A stretch of 5,015 bases of DNA from Granulosicoccaceae bacterium (GTDB taxonomy: Bacteria > Pseudomonadota > Gammaproteobacteria > Granulosicoccales > Granulosicoccaceae), in NCBI GenBank assembly GCA_023301405.1, contig JALZUX010000614.1:1-5015 (forward strand), read 5' to 3'. Positions within the stretch are counted from its first letter, which is position 1, and each line of letters opens with the position of its first letter. Below the pieces are notes generated by a model, which ran no database searches, was not told the DNA's origin, and saw only the letters and a program-made list of their open reading frames with translations. This document shows positions 1-4,910 of the stretch, piece by piece. Position numbers and translations under genes: made by a program.

Positions 1-1
1 A

Positions 2-427
2 AAGCGGGATGGCGATTTTAAAGCGATAGGCTATCCGATGGCGGCTCACGACGAGCGACTAAAAGCGCTATCGACGCTGGCTCAAGATTTAAATAAATCG
101 GTTGTGGAAGTAGATAAAAAAATAGTAGGTACGGAGAACCAGTCTGAAAATGTACAGGATAAGGTGTCTGAGGTAAGTACCGAGGTGAAAACTATTAGTA
201 CCGGCCTGAACACGAATAACAATAAACTCGGTCAGGTTGTGGCGGCCATGAAATTGGGTTTTGCACAAAACGCTGAAGTACAGCCATTGCTTGATCTGCT
301 GGCTTTGAATGAAGCGGAAGATCCCAATGTGATCATAGAAACTCTGGGAAAGATAAAGTCAGAGTATCAGAATGATACTGAAAAAATCACTGATCAAGTG
401 GTTAGCCGCTTTGGTGTGTCTGCATGA
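2..427 (+). CDS. Coiled-coil-like protein of unknown function, probably 5'-truncated by the window edge
   Basis: I do not recognise this protein. The frame ending at TGA 425-427 is open all the way to the left edge, so the gene probably begins outside the window. An internal ATG at 38, with a weak AGG seven bases upstream (28-30), is the only start visible and would give 129 residues. Counting from that ATG, residues about 5-70 are rich in Ser, Thr, Asn, Gln, Lys and Glu with regularly spaced Leu, Val and Ile (for example LKALSTLAQDLNKSVVEVDK), which suggests an elongated coiled coil. The following part (AMKLGFAQNAEVQPLLDLLA) looks like helical, globular sequence. There is no Cys, signal peptide or membrane segment in the visible part. 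The next gene on the same strand begins about ten bases after this stop, so the two are probably co-transcribed. Coding is likely; the start and role are unknown. Confidence 0.6.
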   Translation, partial: KRDGDFKAIGYPMAAHDERLKALSTLAQDLNKSVVEVDKKIVGTENQSENVQDKVSEVSTEVKTISTGLNTNNNKLGQVVAAMKLGFAQNAEVQPLLDLLALNEAEDPNVIIETLGKIKSEYQNDTEKITDQVVSRFGVSA

Positions 428-437
428 AGATGCTCGT

Positions 438-704
438 GTGTTGGCTGATGTTCGCCTTTCACAGAATAGATCAAAAGCTTTTTTTAAGGCCCCCAAGTTT
501 GCTGCGGCAAAGCCTGAGTCAGCCCAACACGCTTTAAGTGAAGATCAAATGCAGGTGGAACGGCATCCGCTTGAATCTGTTGATCTTGAAGTCAGCGGCA
601 GTGGTGAATCGATATTTAGTATCTGTAAAAAGTACATTAGCCTGGTTTCTGCTAATAGTTGCTTTGACTATTTTTTAGAGCAGCTGCCGGTCGCTGAGCA
701 ATAG
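438..704 (+). CDS. Small acidic hypothetical protein, probable GTG start
   Basis: No family is recognised. The frame ending at TAG 702-704 is open back to 372, but its first part overlaps the upstream gene in another frame and reads poorly. I place the start at GTG 438, which is preceded by GAAGA (426-430) seven bases upstream and lies just after the upstream stop at 425-427. TTG 441 and an ATG at 372 are alternatives. From GTG 438 the product has 88 residues: a basic, Ala-rich N-terminal third (KAFFKAPKFAAAKPE) followed by an acidic stretch (QVERHPLESVDLEVSGSGES) and a mixed hydrophobic end with two Cys. There is no signal peptide or membrane helix. It probably forms an operon with the preceding coiled-coil-like gene. 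The terminator at 809-837 would end the transcript. Confidence 0.45.
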   Translation: MLADVRLSQNRSKAFFKAPKFAAAKPESAQHALSEDQMQVERHPLESVDLEVSGSGESIFSICKKYISLVSANSCFDYFLEQLPVAEQ

Positions 705-808
705 TTTTTGAAAGGTGAATTTGAATTGCTGGTGAAGCCCGTCTTAACTGTACTGATGTAGTGTTCAGTATAATAAACGCCAGGTTCGTGTATTTTTCGC
801 GAAGCAAT

Positions 809-837
809 AAAAAAACCCCACATAGGTGGGGTTTTTT
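809..837. terminator. Bidirectional Rho-independent terminator
   Basis: A perfect six-base stem CCCCAC/GTGGGG (816-821 with 826-831) encloses an ATAG loop. It is flanked by seven A's (809-815) and six T's (832-837), so it works as a stem plus U-run on both strands. It lies between two converging transcripts: the small plus-strand genes ending at 704 and glnII ending at 890 on the minus strand. Confidence 0.92.
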
Positions 838-846
838 GTGTTCATC

Positions 847-871
847 AAAGCGAGTAAAAGTAACTCGCTTT
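847..871. repeat. Nine-base inverted repeat in the glnII 3' region
   Basis: AAAGCGAGT (847-855) and ACTCGCTTT (863-871) form a perfect nine-base stem around a seven-base loop. It lies between the glnII stop codon and the strong terminator, so a glnII transcript would end in two successive hairpins. It has only a short T-run and is more likely a 3'-end stabilising or auxiliary terminator hairpin than a terminator on its own. Confidence 0.6.
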
Positions 872-889
872 CTACTTGATTGCCTTTTA

Positions 890-1900
890 CTAGCTTAAGG
901 CTTCAGTAGTGGTTTTGATTACAGCAGCAGCCACTTTGTATGGATCTGCGTTAGACGCTGGACGACGATCTTCTAAGCGACCTTTCCAGCCATCTTCTAC
1001 CGTGCCAACTGGAACCCGGATAGAAGCACCGCGGTCAGACACGCCGTAGCTGAATTGATCAATGGACTGCGTTTCATGTTTGCCGGTCAGTCGTAGATCG
1101 TTATCCGCTCCATAGACACTAATGTGACGTTGGATATTTTTACCAAAGCCTTCACAAATTTTGTTGAAAATGTCTTCGCTGCCTGCTTCACGCATTGGAC
1201 CATTAGAGAAGTTAGCGTGCATACCAGAGCCGTTCCAGTCTGTTTCGCCAAGAGGCTTTGGATGCCAGTCAACGGCAACACCGTATTTCTCTGCTGTCCG
1301 TTCTAAAAGATAACGCGCTAACCAGATTTCATCGCCGGCACGTTTAGCGCCCTTAGCAAAAATCTGGAACTCCCACTGGCCTGCTGCAACTTCTGCGTTG
1401 ATGCCTTCAACGTTTAAGTCAGCTTCCAGGCAAAGATCTAGGTGCTCTTCGACGATCTCGCGGCCGAAAGCGTTTTTGCCGCCCACCGAACAATAGTAAG
1501 GGCCTTGAGGGGCTGGATAACCGTTTGTAGGAAAGCCTAGTGGCAGGTTGTTTTCTGTGTTGATTAAAAAGTACTCTTGCTCAAAGCCGAACCAGAAGTC
1601 ATCGTCGTCCTCTTCTATGGTGGCGCGGCCGTTTGATTCGTGAGCAGAGCCATCAGCGTTAAGAACTTCAGTCATCACAAGAAAGCTGCTTTTACGATCT
1701 GGATCAGGAATGATCGCTACCGGCTTTAGCAGGCAGTCAGAATCGTTACCTTCAGCCTGCTCTGTTGAGCTACCGTCGAAAGCCCACATGGGGCAGTCTT
1801 CAAGTTTGCCGCTGAAGTCATTGCGTACCATTGTTTTACTGCGAAGGCTTTGAGTTGGCTTGTAGCCGTCGAGCCAAATGTATTCTAACTTGCTTTTCAT
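890..1900 (-). CDS. glnII: Glutamine synthetase, type II (eukaryotic-type GSII)
   Basis: The enzyme makes glutamine from glutamate, ammonia and ATP in the cytosol. The 336 residues match the short GSII family, unlike the roughly 470 residues of the usual bacterial GlnA. The N-terminal beta-grasp part carries WAFDGSSTEQAEG (residues 39-51). The catalytic barrel carries GFEQEYFL (105-112, metal-ligand glutamates), GINAEVAAGQWEFQ (166-179), HPKP (213-216), DWNGSGMH (221-228), LTGKHET (271-277), SDRGASIRVP (288-297) and EDRRPASNADPY (310-321). No catalytic motif is missing and both ends look complete. The start MKSKLEYIWLDG fits the family N-terminus, although only a weak GGGA precedes it. The gene appears monocistronic: the terminator at 809-837 lies downstream and a 400-base non-coding region upstream. 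GSII escapes the adenylylation that controls GSI, so control is probably transcriptional. A minus-strand TAGAAT at 1982-1987 is a possible -10, but I see no convincing -35 or sigma-54 site. Confidence 0.97.
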   Translation of the reverse strand: MKSKLEYIWLDGYKPTQSLRSKTMVRNDFSGKLEDCPMWAFDGSSTEQAEGNDSDCLLKPVAIIPDPDRKSSFLVMTEVLNADGSAHESNGRATIEEDDDDFWFGFEQEYFLINTENNLPLGFPTNGYPAPQGPYYCSVGGKNAFGREIVEEHLDLCLEADLNVEGINAEVAAGQWEFQIFAKGAKRAGDEIWLARYLLERTAEKYGVAVDWHPKPLGETDWNGSGMHANFSNGPMREAGSEDIFNKICEGFGKNIQRHISVYGADNDLRLTGKHETQSIDQFSYGVSDRGASIRVPVGTVEDGWKGRLEDRRPASNADPYKVAAAVIKTTTEALS

Positions 1901-2015
1901 GATCGAAATTTCCCAATATTCAGTGTTTTGCTTACGCTCAGGGTGTGTGTCAGAGCCTTGTGTCGTTAAGTTTGCTTGTCTATTCTACGCTACAAAAAGC
2001 AACCGTTTTGTCTAA

Positions 2016-2029
2016 AGGCGAATTCGCCT
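2016..2029. repeat. Perfect 14-base palindrome upstream of glnII
   Basis: AGGCGAATTCGCCT reads the same on both strands. It lies about 115 bases upstream of the glnII start codon. It could be a dimeric regulator's operator, or an RNA hairpin with an AATT loop. Nothing in the sequence decides between these. Confidence 0.5.
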
Positions 2030-2041
2030 CCGTGCTGTTGT

Positions 2042-2061
2042 TCAGCTACTTGGGTAGCTGA
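2042..2061. repeat. Eight-base inverted repeat (hairpin)
   Basis: TCAGCTAC and GTAGCTGA pair perfectly around TTGG. A related hairpin with the same GCTAC/GTAGC core and a TAGCTC loop lies at 2118-2133. Neither is followed by a T-run, so these are structural elements or operators rather than terminators. Confidence 0.55.
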
Positions 2062-2117
2062 GCGAGTAACGCAAAAGGGCTGGCGAAATGATGCACACAT
2101 GATCGTTGGTACGGGAA

Positions 2118-2133
2118 GCTACTAGCTCGTAGC
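2118..2133. repeat. Second GCTAC/GTAGC hairpin
   Basis: GCTAC (2118-2122) and GTAGC (2129-2133) flank TAGCTC. The arms repeat those of the hairpin at 2042-2061, about 75 bases away. The stem is short, so significance is uncertain. Confidence 0.35.
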
Positions 2134-2319
2134 CGTTTTGTAATGTGCTAATTTTGCATCATGGCGATGCATTTTTTGCAGCACTAGGTGGTGAAAGTGG
2201 CCACAATGACCCAAAAACTTCTTTGGTAGGTGTTTATTTATGCCAGTCAGGCGGCTGATTGATAGGTCATGTTGGTTGACATGCGAAGCTTGAGGCTGAG
2301 TTTTAAATGGTTTACTCAA
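2122..2319 (-). CDS. Doubtful small His-rich ORF overlapping the kinase stop codon
   Basis: A 65-codon frame begins with TTG at 2319 and overlaps the kinase stop as TTGA, an arrangement seen in translationally coupled genes. The product would be basic and rich in His (HCGHFHH and KMHRHDAKLAHYK), with one Cys. Codon use avoids rare Arg codons. Against it: the TTG start, no recognisable family, and overlap of its last third with the hairpins at 2118-2133 and 2155-2177. It may simply be the 3' untranslated region of the kinase transcript. Confidence 0.2.
   Translation of the reverse strand: MSKPFKTQPQASHVNQHDLSISRLTGINKHLPKKFLGHCGHFHHLVLQKMHRHDAKLAHYKTATS
2155..2177 (+). terminator. Terminator-like hairpin with T6 tail, no obvious gene upstream
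   Basis: TGCATC (2155-2160) pairs with GATGCA (2166-2171) around ATGGC and is followed directly by six T's (2172-2177). This has the form of a plus-strand intrinsic terminator, though half of the stem is A-T. No plus-strand protein gene lies between the terminator at 809-837 and this point, so a terminator here would have to end a non-coding transcript or antisense transcription. Confidence 0.4.
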
Positions 2320-3269
2320 ATCAGAGACCAGTTTTGCTGTAGTAATCGTACTAGTTCAGCTGTGGTTTGCACGCGTTCATCGGCACTTTTTTTCAGGCAC
2401 GTCATGACTGTGTTTTCAAGCATCGGAGGAATGTTTTCGGTCAGTTCTGATGGTTTTGGTGGAATGTCATGCAAGGTGCTTTGAATGACTTGATCAATCA
2501 ATTCTCCTTCCGCTGGAGGGCGGCCGGTCAATGCTTCATATAATATTATCCCAAGGCTGTAGATGTCGGTGCGTGAATCAATGTCGGGATCACGCGCTAT
2601 TTGCTCAGGCGACATATAAAATGGAGTCCCTTGCAGTTTTTGGTGGCCTGTCATCGCGGGGTCCTCGATGTTGCCGATTGGTATTTCATCTTCGATCGGG
2701 GATTGCTTTCCTTTTTTGTCCCAGACCTTTGCCAAGCCCCAATCCAGTAGTAATACCTCACCGTAGGGCCCGATCAAGATGTTTTCCGGTTTTATATCGC
2801 GATGAATAACACCGTGTGAATGCGCGCACTGCAGGGCTTGTGTGACTTGAATTATGATTTCGACTAACTGGCTGAGATCATAGCGTTCTCTATAGTCAAA
2901 GATCTCACGTAACGTATAGCCGTGAATTAACTTCATGGTGAAGTAATAATGCCCTTTATTGTCGCGTCCCAGTTCATAGGTCGGAACAGTATTAGGGTGT
3001 TGAAATATTGCAGATACCCGTGCCTCGCGAAGCAGGCGTTTTTGCTCTATTTCGTCGTCAGCAAATTCAGGTAGTAAAGATTTATAGCAGATGACCCGGT
3101 TTAAATGCATATCCCTGCATGACTGAATTAGTGACTTTCCACCTTTAGCAATCGTCTTGAAGTAGGCGTAGCGGAAATTGTGATCATTCTTTGTTGCTAG
3201 ATCTTTATCAGTTTGCTCAATAAATATTGTTTGGTTGTCAGGTAGTTTAAATTTAGGATATTCACTCAT
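2316..3269 (-). CDS. Hanks-type serine/threonine protein kinase, soluble single domain
   Basis: This 317-residue protein is essentially one eukaryotic-like kinase domain that transfers phosphate from ATP to Ser or Thr of protein partners. Visible landmarks are the beta-3 lysine in VICYKSL (K63), the helix-C glutamate in REARVSA (E82), HRDIKPENIL (156-165, catalytic D158 and N163), LLLDWGLAK (173-181, DWG in place of DFG), GTPFYMSPEQ (214-223, the APE region), DIYSLGIILYEALTGRPP (235-252) and the late arginine in ADERVQT (R299). The glycine-rich loop is degenerate: IAKGGKSLIQ (40-49) has lost the first and last glycines of GxGxxG. The activation segment is long and acidic (182-213). There is no membrane helix or sensor domain, so it probably acts in the cytoplasm on partners encoded elsewhere. 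The start at ATG 3269 has AGG nine bases upstream. A minus-strand TACATT at 3304-3309 is a weak -10 candidate. All phosphotransfer residues are present, so an active kinase is likely. Confidence 0.93.
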   Translation of the reverse strand: MSEYPKFKLPDNQTIFIEQTDKDLATKNDHNFRYAYFKTIAKGGKSLIQSCRDMHLNRVICYKSLLPEFADDEIEQKRLLREARVSAIFQHPNTVPTYELGRDNKGHYYFTMKLIHGYTLREIFDYRERYDLSQLVEIIIQVTQALQCAHSHGVIHRDIKPENILIGPYGEVLLLDWGLAKVWDKKGKQSPIEDEIPIGNIEDPAMTGHQKLQGTPFYMSPEQIARDPDIDSRTDIYSLGIILYEALTGRPPAEGELIDQVIQSTLHDIPPKPSELTENIPPMLENTVMTCLKKSADERVQTTAELVRLLQQNWSLI

Positions 3270-3334
3270 ATCAATAAACCTGGATCACTGATGATTCTGC
3301 GTTAATGTAGCCTACAGCTTACCTCAGTTTTTGA

Positions 3335-3341
3335 GGGGGGG
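3335..3341. repeat. G7/C7 homopolymer tract upstream of the kinase
   Basis: Seven consecutive G's on the plus strand (C's on the kinase strand) end 65 bases upstream of the kinase start codon. They lie about 25 bases upstream of the possible -10 at 3304-3309. The sequence on the gene strand is CCCCCCCTC. The same nine bases occur upstream of the zinc-ribbon gene at 4346-4354. Confidence 0.6.
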
Positions 3342-3413
3342 TCGATTGGTAAGTGTTGCATGGTTGGTTTGTCTGAAAACAGCGTTGATTCCGCTTTTGA
3401 GTGATTTGGAAGC

Positions 3414-3605
3414 GTGCTTAGTTTTTTTGCTGTGAGAGCACGTTGTAGAAAAGTGGTTGGTAAGCCCCGCAACCTAGAATTTGAGCGTTATGCACCTAAA
3501 GAATGTTTCTGTACTGACTGCGCGATAGCAGGGGCTATTTCAGGTGTTGCTGTCTTGGTAGCTTCTGATAAATCGATTGTGAGTTTCGGGTATCTAAGGA
3601 GATAG
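3414..3605 (+). CDS. Doubtful small protein with C-x-C-x2-C and a short hydrophobic stretch
   Basis: A 63-codon frame starts at GTG 3414; an in-frame GTG at 3432 is an alternative. It occupies most of the gap between two minus-strand genes. Codons in the middle look like coding sequence. The product contains CFCTDC (31-36) followed by the hydrophobic AIAGAISGVAVLVA (37-50). The first codons and the last (AGG AGA) look poor. There is no proper ribosome binding site: GGA stands only three bases before GTG. It could be a small membrane-associated protein, a decayed gene fragment or chance. No family is recognised. Confidence 0.27.
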   Translation: MLSFFAVRARCRKVVGKPRNLEFERYAPKECFCTDCAIAGAISGVAVLVASDKSIVSFGYLRR

Positions 3606-3612
3606 CGTTACC

Positions 3613-4269
3613 TCAGGAAGCGGCAGAATTTTTGATCCCCAACCCGTTTTGAATTTCGTGGCACAGAGTTTCAAAGTCGGCAAACTGTGCTTCGTTGTAG
3701 CCACTGAGAATGGCATGTCTGACGCCGCTAGTGGTGTGCAGTTGTAACACCGGTGCTTTCCAGGTTCGCTCTTTGGTTGATCGCTGCACAATTGAGACTG
3801 AAACTTGCTCAATTTCGTCTGTGCGGTAACGGATATTGCGACGCCATGGTATGGGGTAGTGTCGTATGCTCAGCGATTGTCTGCTTGCGTGAATAGACGT
3901 TTTATTGGCTAGTTTTACCACCGCTTTGGATAACAAAAACAGGCCGACGAGTACTGGGATCATAGGTATCGGGAAAGTCGATAATGGATCGGTCAGTAGT
4001 GCTCCGCCATCTAGTTGGAATGACAGGGTAATCCAGAAAAGTGCGATAACCACCAGCAACCAGGTGGATCGACTTTTCCAGCGCCAGCTAATAATGGTCT
4101 CATTGTTTTTTTTCTTTACAGTGTATTTGGTGGGGAGGGATCTGTGCTGTGCAGGTTTGTTTTTCGCTTTGGCGGCCTCTATATAAAGGCGACCGCAGTA
4201 TTCGCAATTGGTGCCCCGGTTCCTGGCTACTCCGCAGGATAAGCAGAAAGCGTCCGCTTCAGTGACCAT
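3613..4269 (-). CDS. Zinc-ribbon, two-TM membrane protein with PH-like C-terminal region
   Basis: The protein has 218 residues and no assigned function. Residues 9-25 carry two CxxC pairs (FCLSC and CEYC, Cys 9, 12, 22 and 25), a typical zinc ribbon. A basic linker (33-58, KYTVKKKNNE) follows. Two hydrophobic segments come next, TWLLVVIALFWITLSF (69-84) and about 100-118 (PIPMIPVLVGLFLLSKAV), enclosing a short loop. The C-terminal 95 residues are soluble, with alternating strands (SLSIRHYPIPWRRNIRY, VLQLHTTSGVRHAILSG) and a final helix (FADFETLCHEI). This order of TM hairpin, strands and final helix resembles bacterial PH-like (bPH/DUF304-type) membrane proteins. That assignment is inference. 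The start ATG 4269 has AAAGG nine bases upstream. It may be transcribed alone; the kinase lies on the same strand but over 340 bases downstream. Confidence 0.85.
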   Translation of the reverse strand: MVTEADAFCLSCGVARNRGTNCEYCGRLYIEAAKAKNKPAQHRSLPTKYTVKKKNNETIISWRWKSRSTWLLVVIALFWITLSFQLDGGALLTDPLSTFPIPMIPVLVGLFLLSKAVVKLANKTSIHASRQSLSIRHYPIPWRRNIRYRTDEIEQVSVSIVQRSTKERTWKAPVLQLHTTSGVRHAILSGYNEAQFADFETLCHEIQNGLGIKNSAAS

Positions 4270-4347
4270 ATGTTGTTACCTTTATTTGGCTGATTTTTCC
4301 GGCAGGGCAAGGTTAGTTTGGCTTACTGTTGGGTTTAGATGTGCCGA

Positions 4348-4354
4348 GGGGGGG
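4348..4354. repeat. G7/C7 homopolymer tract upstream of the zinc-ribbon gene
   Basis: Seven G's on the plus strand end 78 bases upstream of the start codon at 4269. As at 3335-3341, the gene strand reads CCCCCCCTC. Confidence 0.6.
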
Positions 4355-4370
4355 CTTTTAATGAGTGTGC

Positions 4371-4401
4371 TTTACTGTGATTGAAGAGTGTAATCAGTAA
4401 A
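4371..4401. repeat. Bulged inverted repeat between the tRNA and the zinc-ribbon gene
   Basis: TTTACTG-(TG)-ATT (4371-4382) pairs with AAT-CAGTAAA (4392-4401) around a nine-base loop, giving ten pairs with a two-base bulge. On the minus strand it follows the tRNA 3' end by about 60 bases and could be a processing or weak termination structure. It lacks a GC-rich stem. Confidence 0.4.
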
Positions 4402-4461
4402 AACTGCCACTGGTTTGATGTGCGGTGCGTTACTAAAGCATGCCGCATTATTGGTTTGAAG

Positions 4462-4779
4462 TGGTGGGCCCGGTAGGATTTGAACCTACGACCAATGGAT
4501 TCACTTTGCCCGAACATTTCTGAACGGAGCGGACTATCTCATCACCCTCAGTCGCGTTTGCGGCTGGTGGGGCGCGGGAAGCTCTAGCCTGTTATTAAGA
4601 ACACTGTAGTTCTCAGGTAGTCTCTGCACCTTCCAAAGGTGTACCTTTGGCTTGGCTCAGGATTGCCTTCAGCCTAGCTGTTAAGGTTTCCCTGAATTCA
4701 TCCCGTTCATTCTATATTTTACAATATAGACGCACCATTTTGATGAGTCCACTGCTCTAACCAACTGAGCTACAGGCCC
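4462..4779 (-). tRNA. ileX: tRNA-Ile(CAU) (tRNA-Ile2) split by a group I intron
   Basis: The 5' exon runs 4779-4743 (37 nt) and the 3' exon 4501-4462 (40 nt, CCA encoded). Joined, they make a standard 77-nt cloverleaf. The acceptor GGGCCTG/CGGGCCC has seven pairs including one G-U, followed by discriminator A. The D arm is GCTC/GAGC. The anticodon arm is GTGGA-CTCATAA-TCCAT and the T arm GTAGG-TTCAAAT-CCTAC. Anticodon CAU could mean Met, fMet or Ile2. C4-G69 and C5-G68 in the acceptor, an Ile-like acceptor end and the TTGGTCG variable region favour Ile2, the AUA decoder whose C34 is changed to lysidine by TilS. U4 and A5, usual in E. coli elongator Met, are absent. The tRNA is functional only after intron splicing. 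The gene symbol follows E. coli usage and is tentative. Confidence 0.9.
4502..4742 (-). ncRNA. Self-splicing group I intron in the tRNA-Ile(CAU) anticodon loop
   Basis: The 241-nt intron sits between anticodon U36 and A37, the site used by the Azoarcus tRNA-Ile intron. It follows the group I rule: the 5' exon ends in U and the intron ends in G (complement of 4502). P1 is CAU|CA-AAA-UGGUG (4745-4733), with the splice-site U paired to G. P2 is UCUAUAUU-GUAA-AAUAUAGA (4730-4711), capped by a GNRA loop. P4 pairs UUCAGG (4696-4691) with CCUGAG (4661-4656), joined by GAAA to P5 (CCUU/AAGG). The stretch GGCAAUCCUGAGCCAAGCC and the following GGAAGGUGCAGAGACU are as I recall them from cyanobacterial trnL introns. 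A P6 extension pairs CCAAAGG/CCUUUGG (4650-4633). P7 pairs GACUA (4622-4618) with UAGUC (4536-4532). P9 ends in a GAAA loop (4520-4517). P3 is probably CGGGA/UCCCG (4705-4701 with 4579-4575). There is no endonuclease ORF. The class fits IC3-like by core sequence. Confidence 0.92.
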
Positions 4780-4791
4780 ACTTCGCGGGTG

Positions 4792-4797
4792 ATTGTA
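4792..4797 (-). promoter_or_regulatory. Possible -10 element for the tRNA-Ile gene
   Basis: The minus strand reads TACAAT here, 12 bases before the tRNA 5' end, followed by a GC-rich discriminator CACCCGCG of the kind seen at stable-RNA promoters. No good -35 is visible at 16-18 bases. A second candidate, TATAAA, lies further upstream at 4828-4833. Confidence 0.35.
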
Positions 4798-4910
4798 CAT
4801 CAAATTGACGGTGCGCGTCTTGTGATTTTATAGCGAGATCGCACTGATCGGCAGAAGTGATAGAACGGTTCAGTGGAAATAGATCTATGTGCTGGATAAA
4901 GAAAGATCCG

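Noticed and set aside
424..537. 37-codon ORF starting at ATGA overlapping the stop of the first gene
   Set aside because: It runs antagonistically in another frame to the better-coding 438-704 frame and has rarely used codons and no domain. The ATGA is probably coincidental.
769..774. Perfect TATAAT on the plus strand just before the terminator, suggesting a tiny RNA
   Set aside because: No acceptable -35 is present at 16-18 bases, and the RNA would be only about 55 nt of little more than the terminator hairpin.
1087..1306. Open frames on both strands inside glnII
   Set aside because: They are shadows of a strongly coding, fully motif-supported gene in another frame.
2018..2036. GG-N10-GC spacing on the minus strand, resembling a sigma-54 promoter for glnII
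   Set aside because: Only the GG and GC dinucleotides match. The surrounding TGGCAC and TTGCA bases are absent, and the match comes from the palindrome itself.
2269..2809. Plus-strand open frames opposite the kinase gene
   Set aside because: They are antisense shadows. The minus strand carries all kinase motifs in one unbroken frame.
3596..3601. AAGGAG on the plus strand resembling a strong ribosome binding site
   Set aside because: No ATG, GTG or TTG follows at a usable distance, and it lies at the tail end of another ORF.
3594..4186. Other open frames overlapping the zinc-ribbon gene on both strands
   Set aside because: They have no ribosome binding site or domain, and the 218-residue frame explains the region.
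4335..4517. 60-codon minus-strand ORF across the tRNA 3' exon
   Set aside because: It overlaps conserved tRNA and intron sequence and translates the T arm as protein, so it is an artefact of the RNA gene.
4213..4742. Possible mobile-element or prophage attachment site at the tRNA
   Set aside because: No integrase, direct repeat of the tRNA 3' end or insertion-sequence ends are visible. The interruption is explained by the group I intron.
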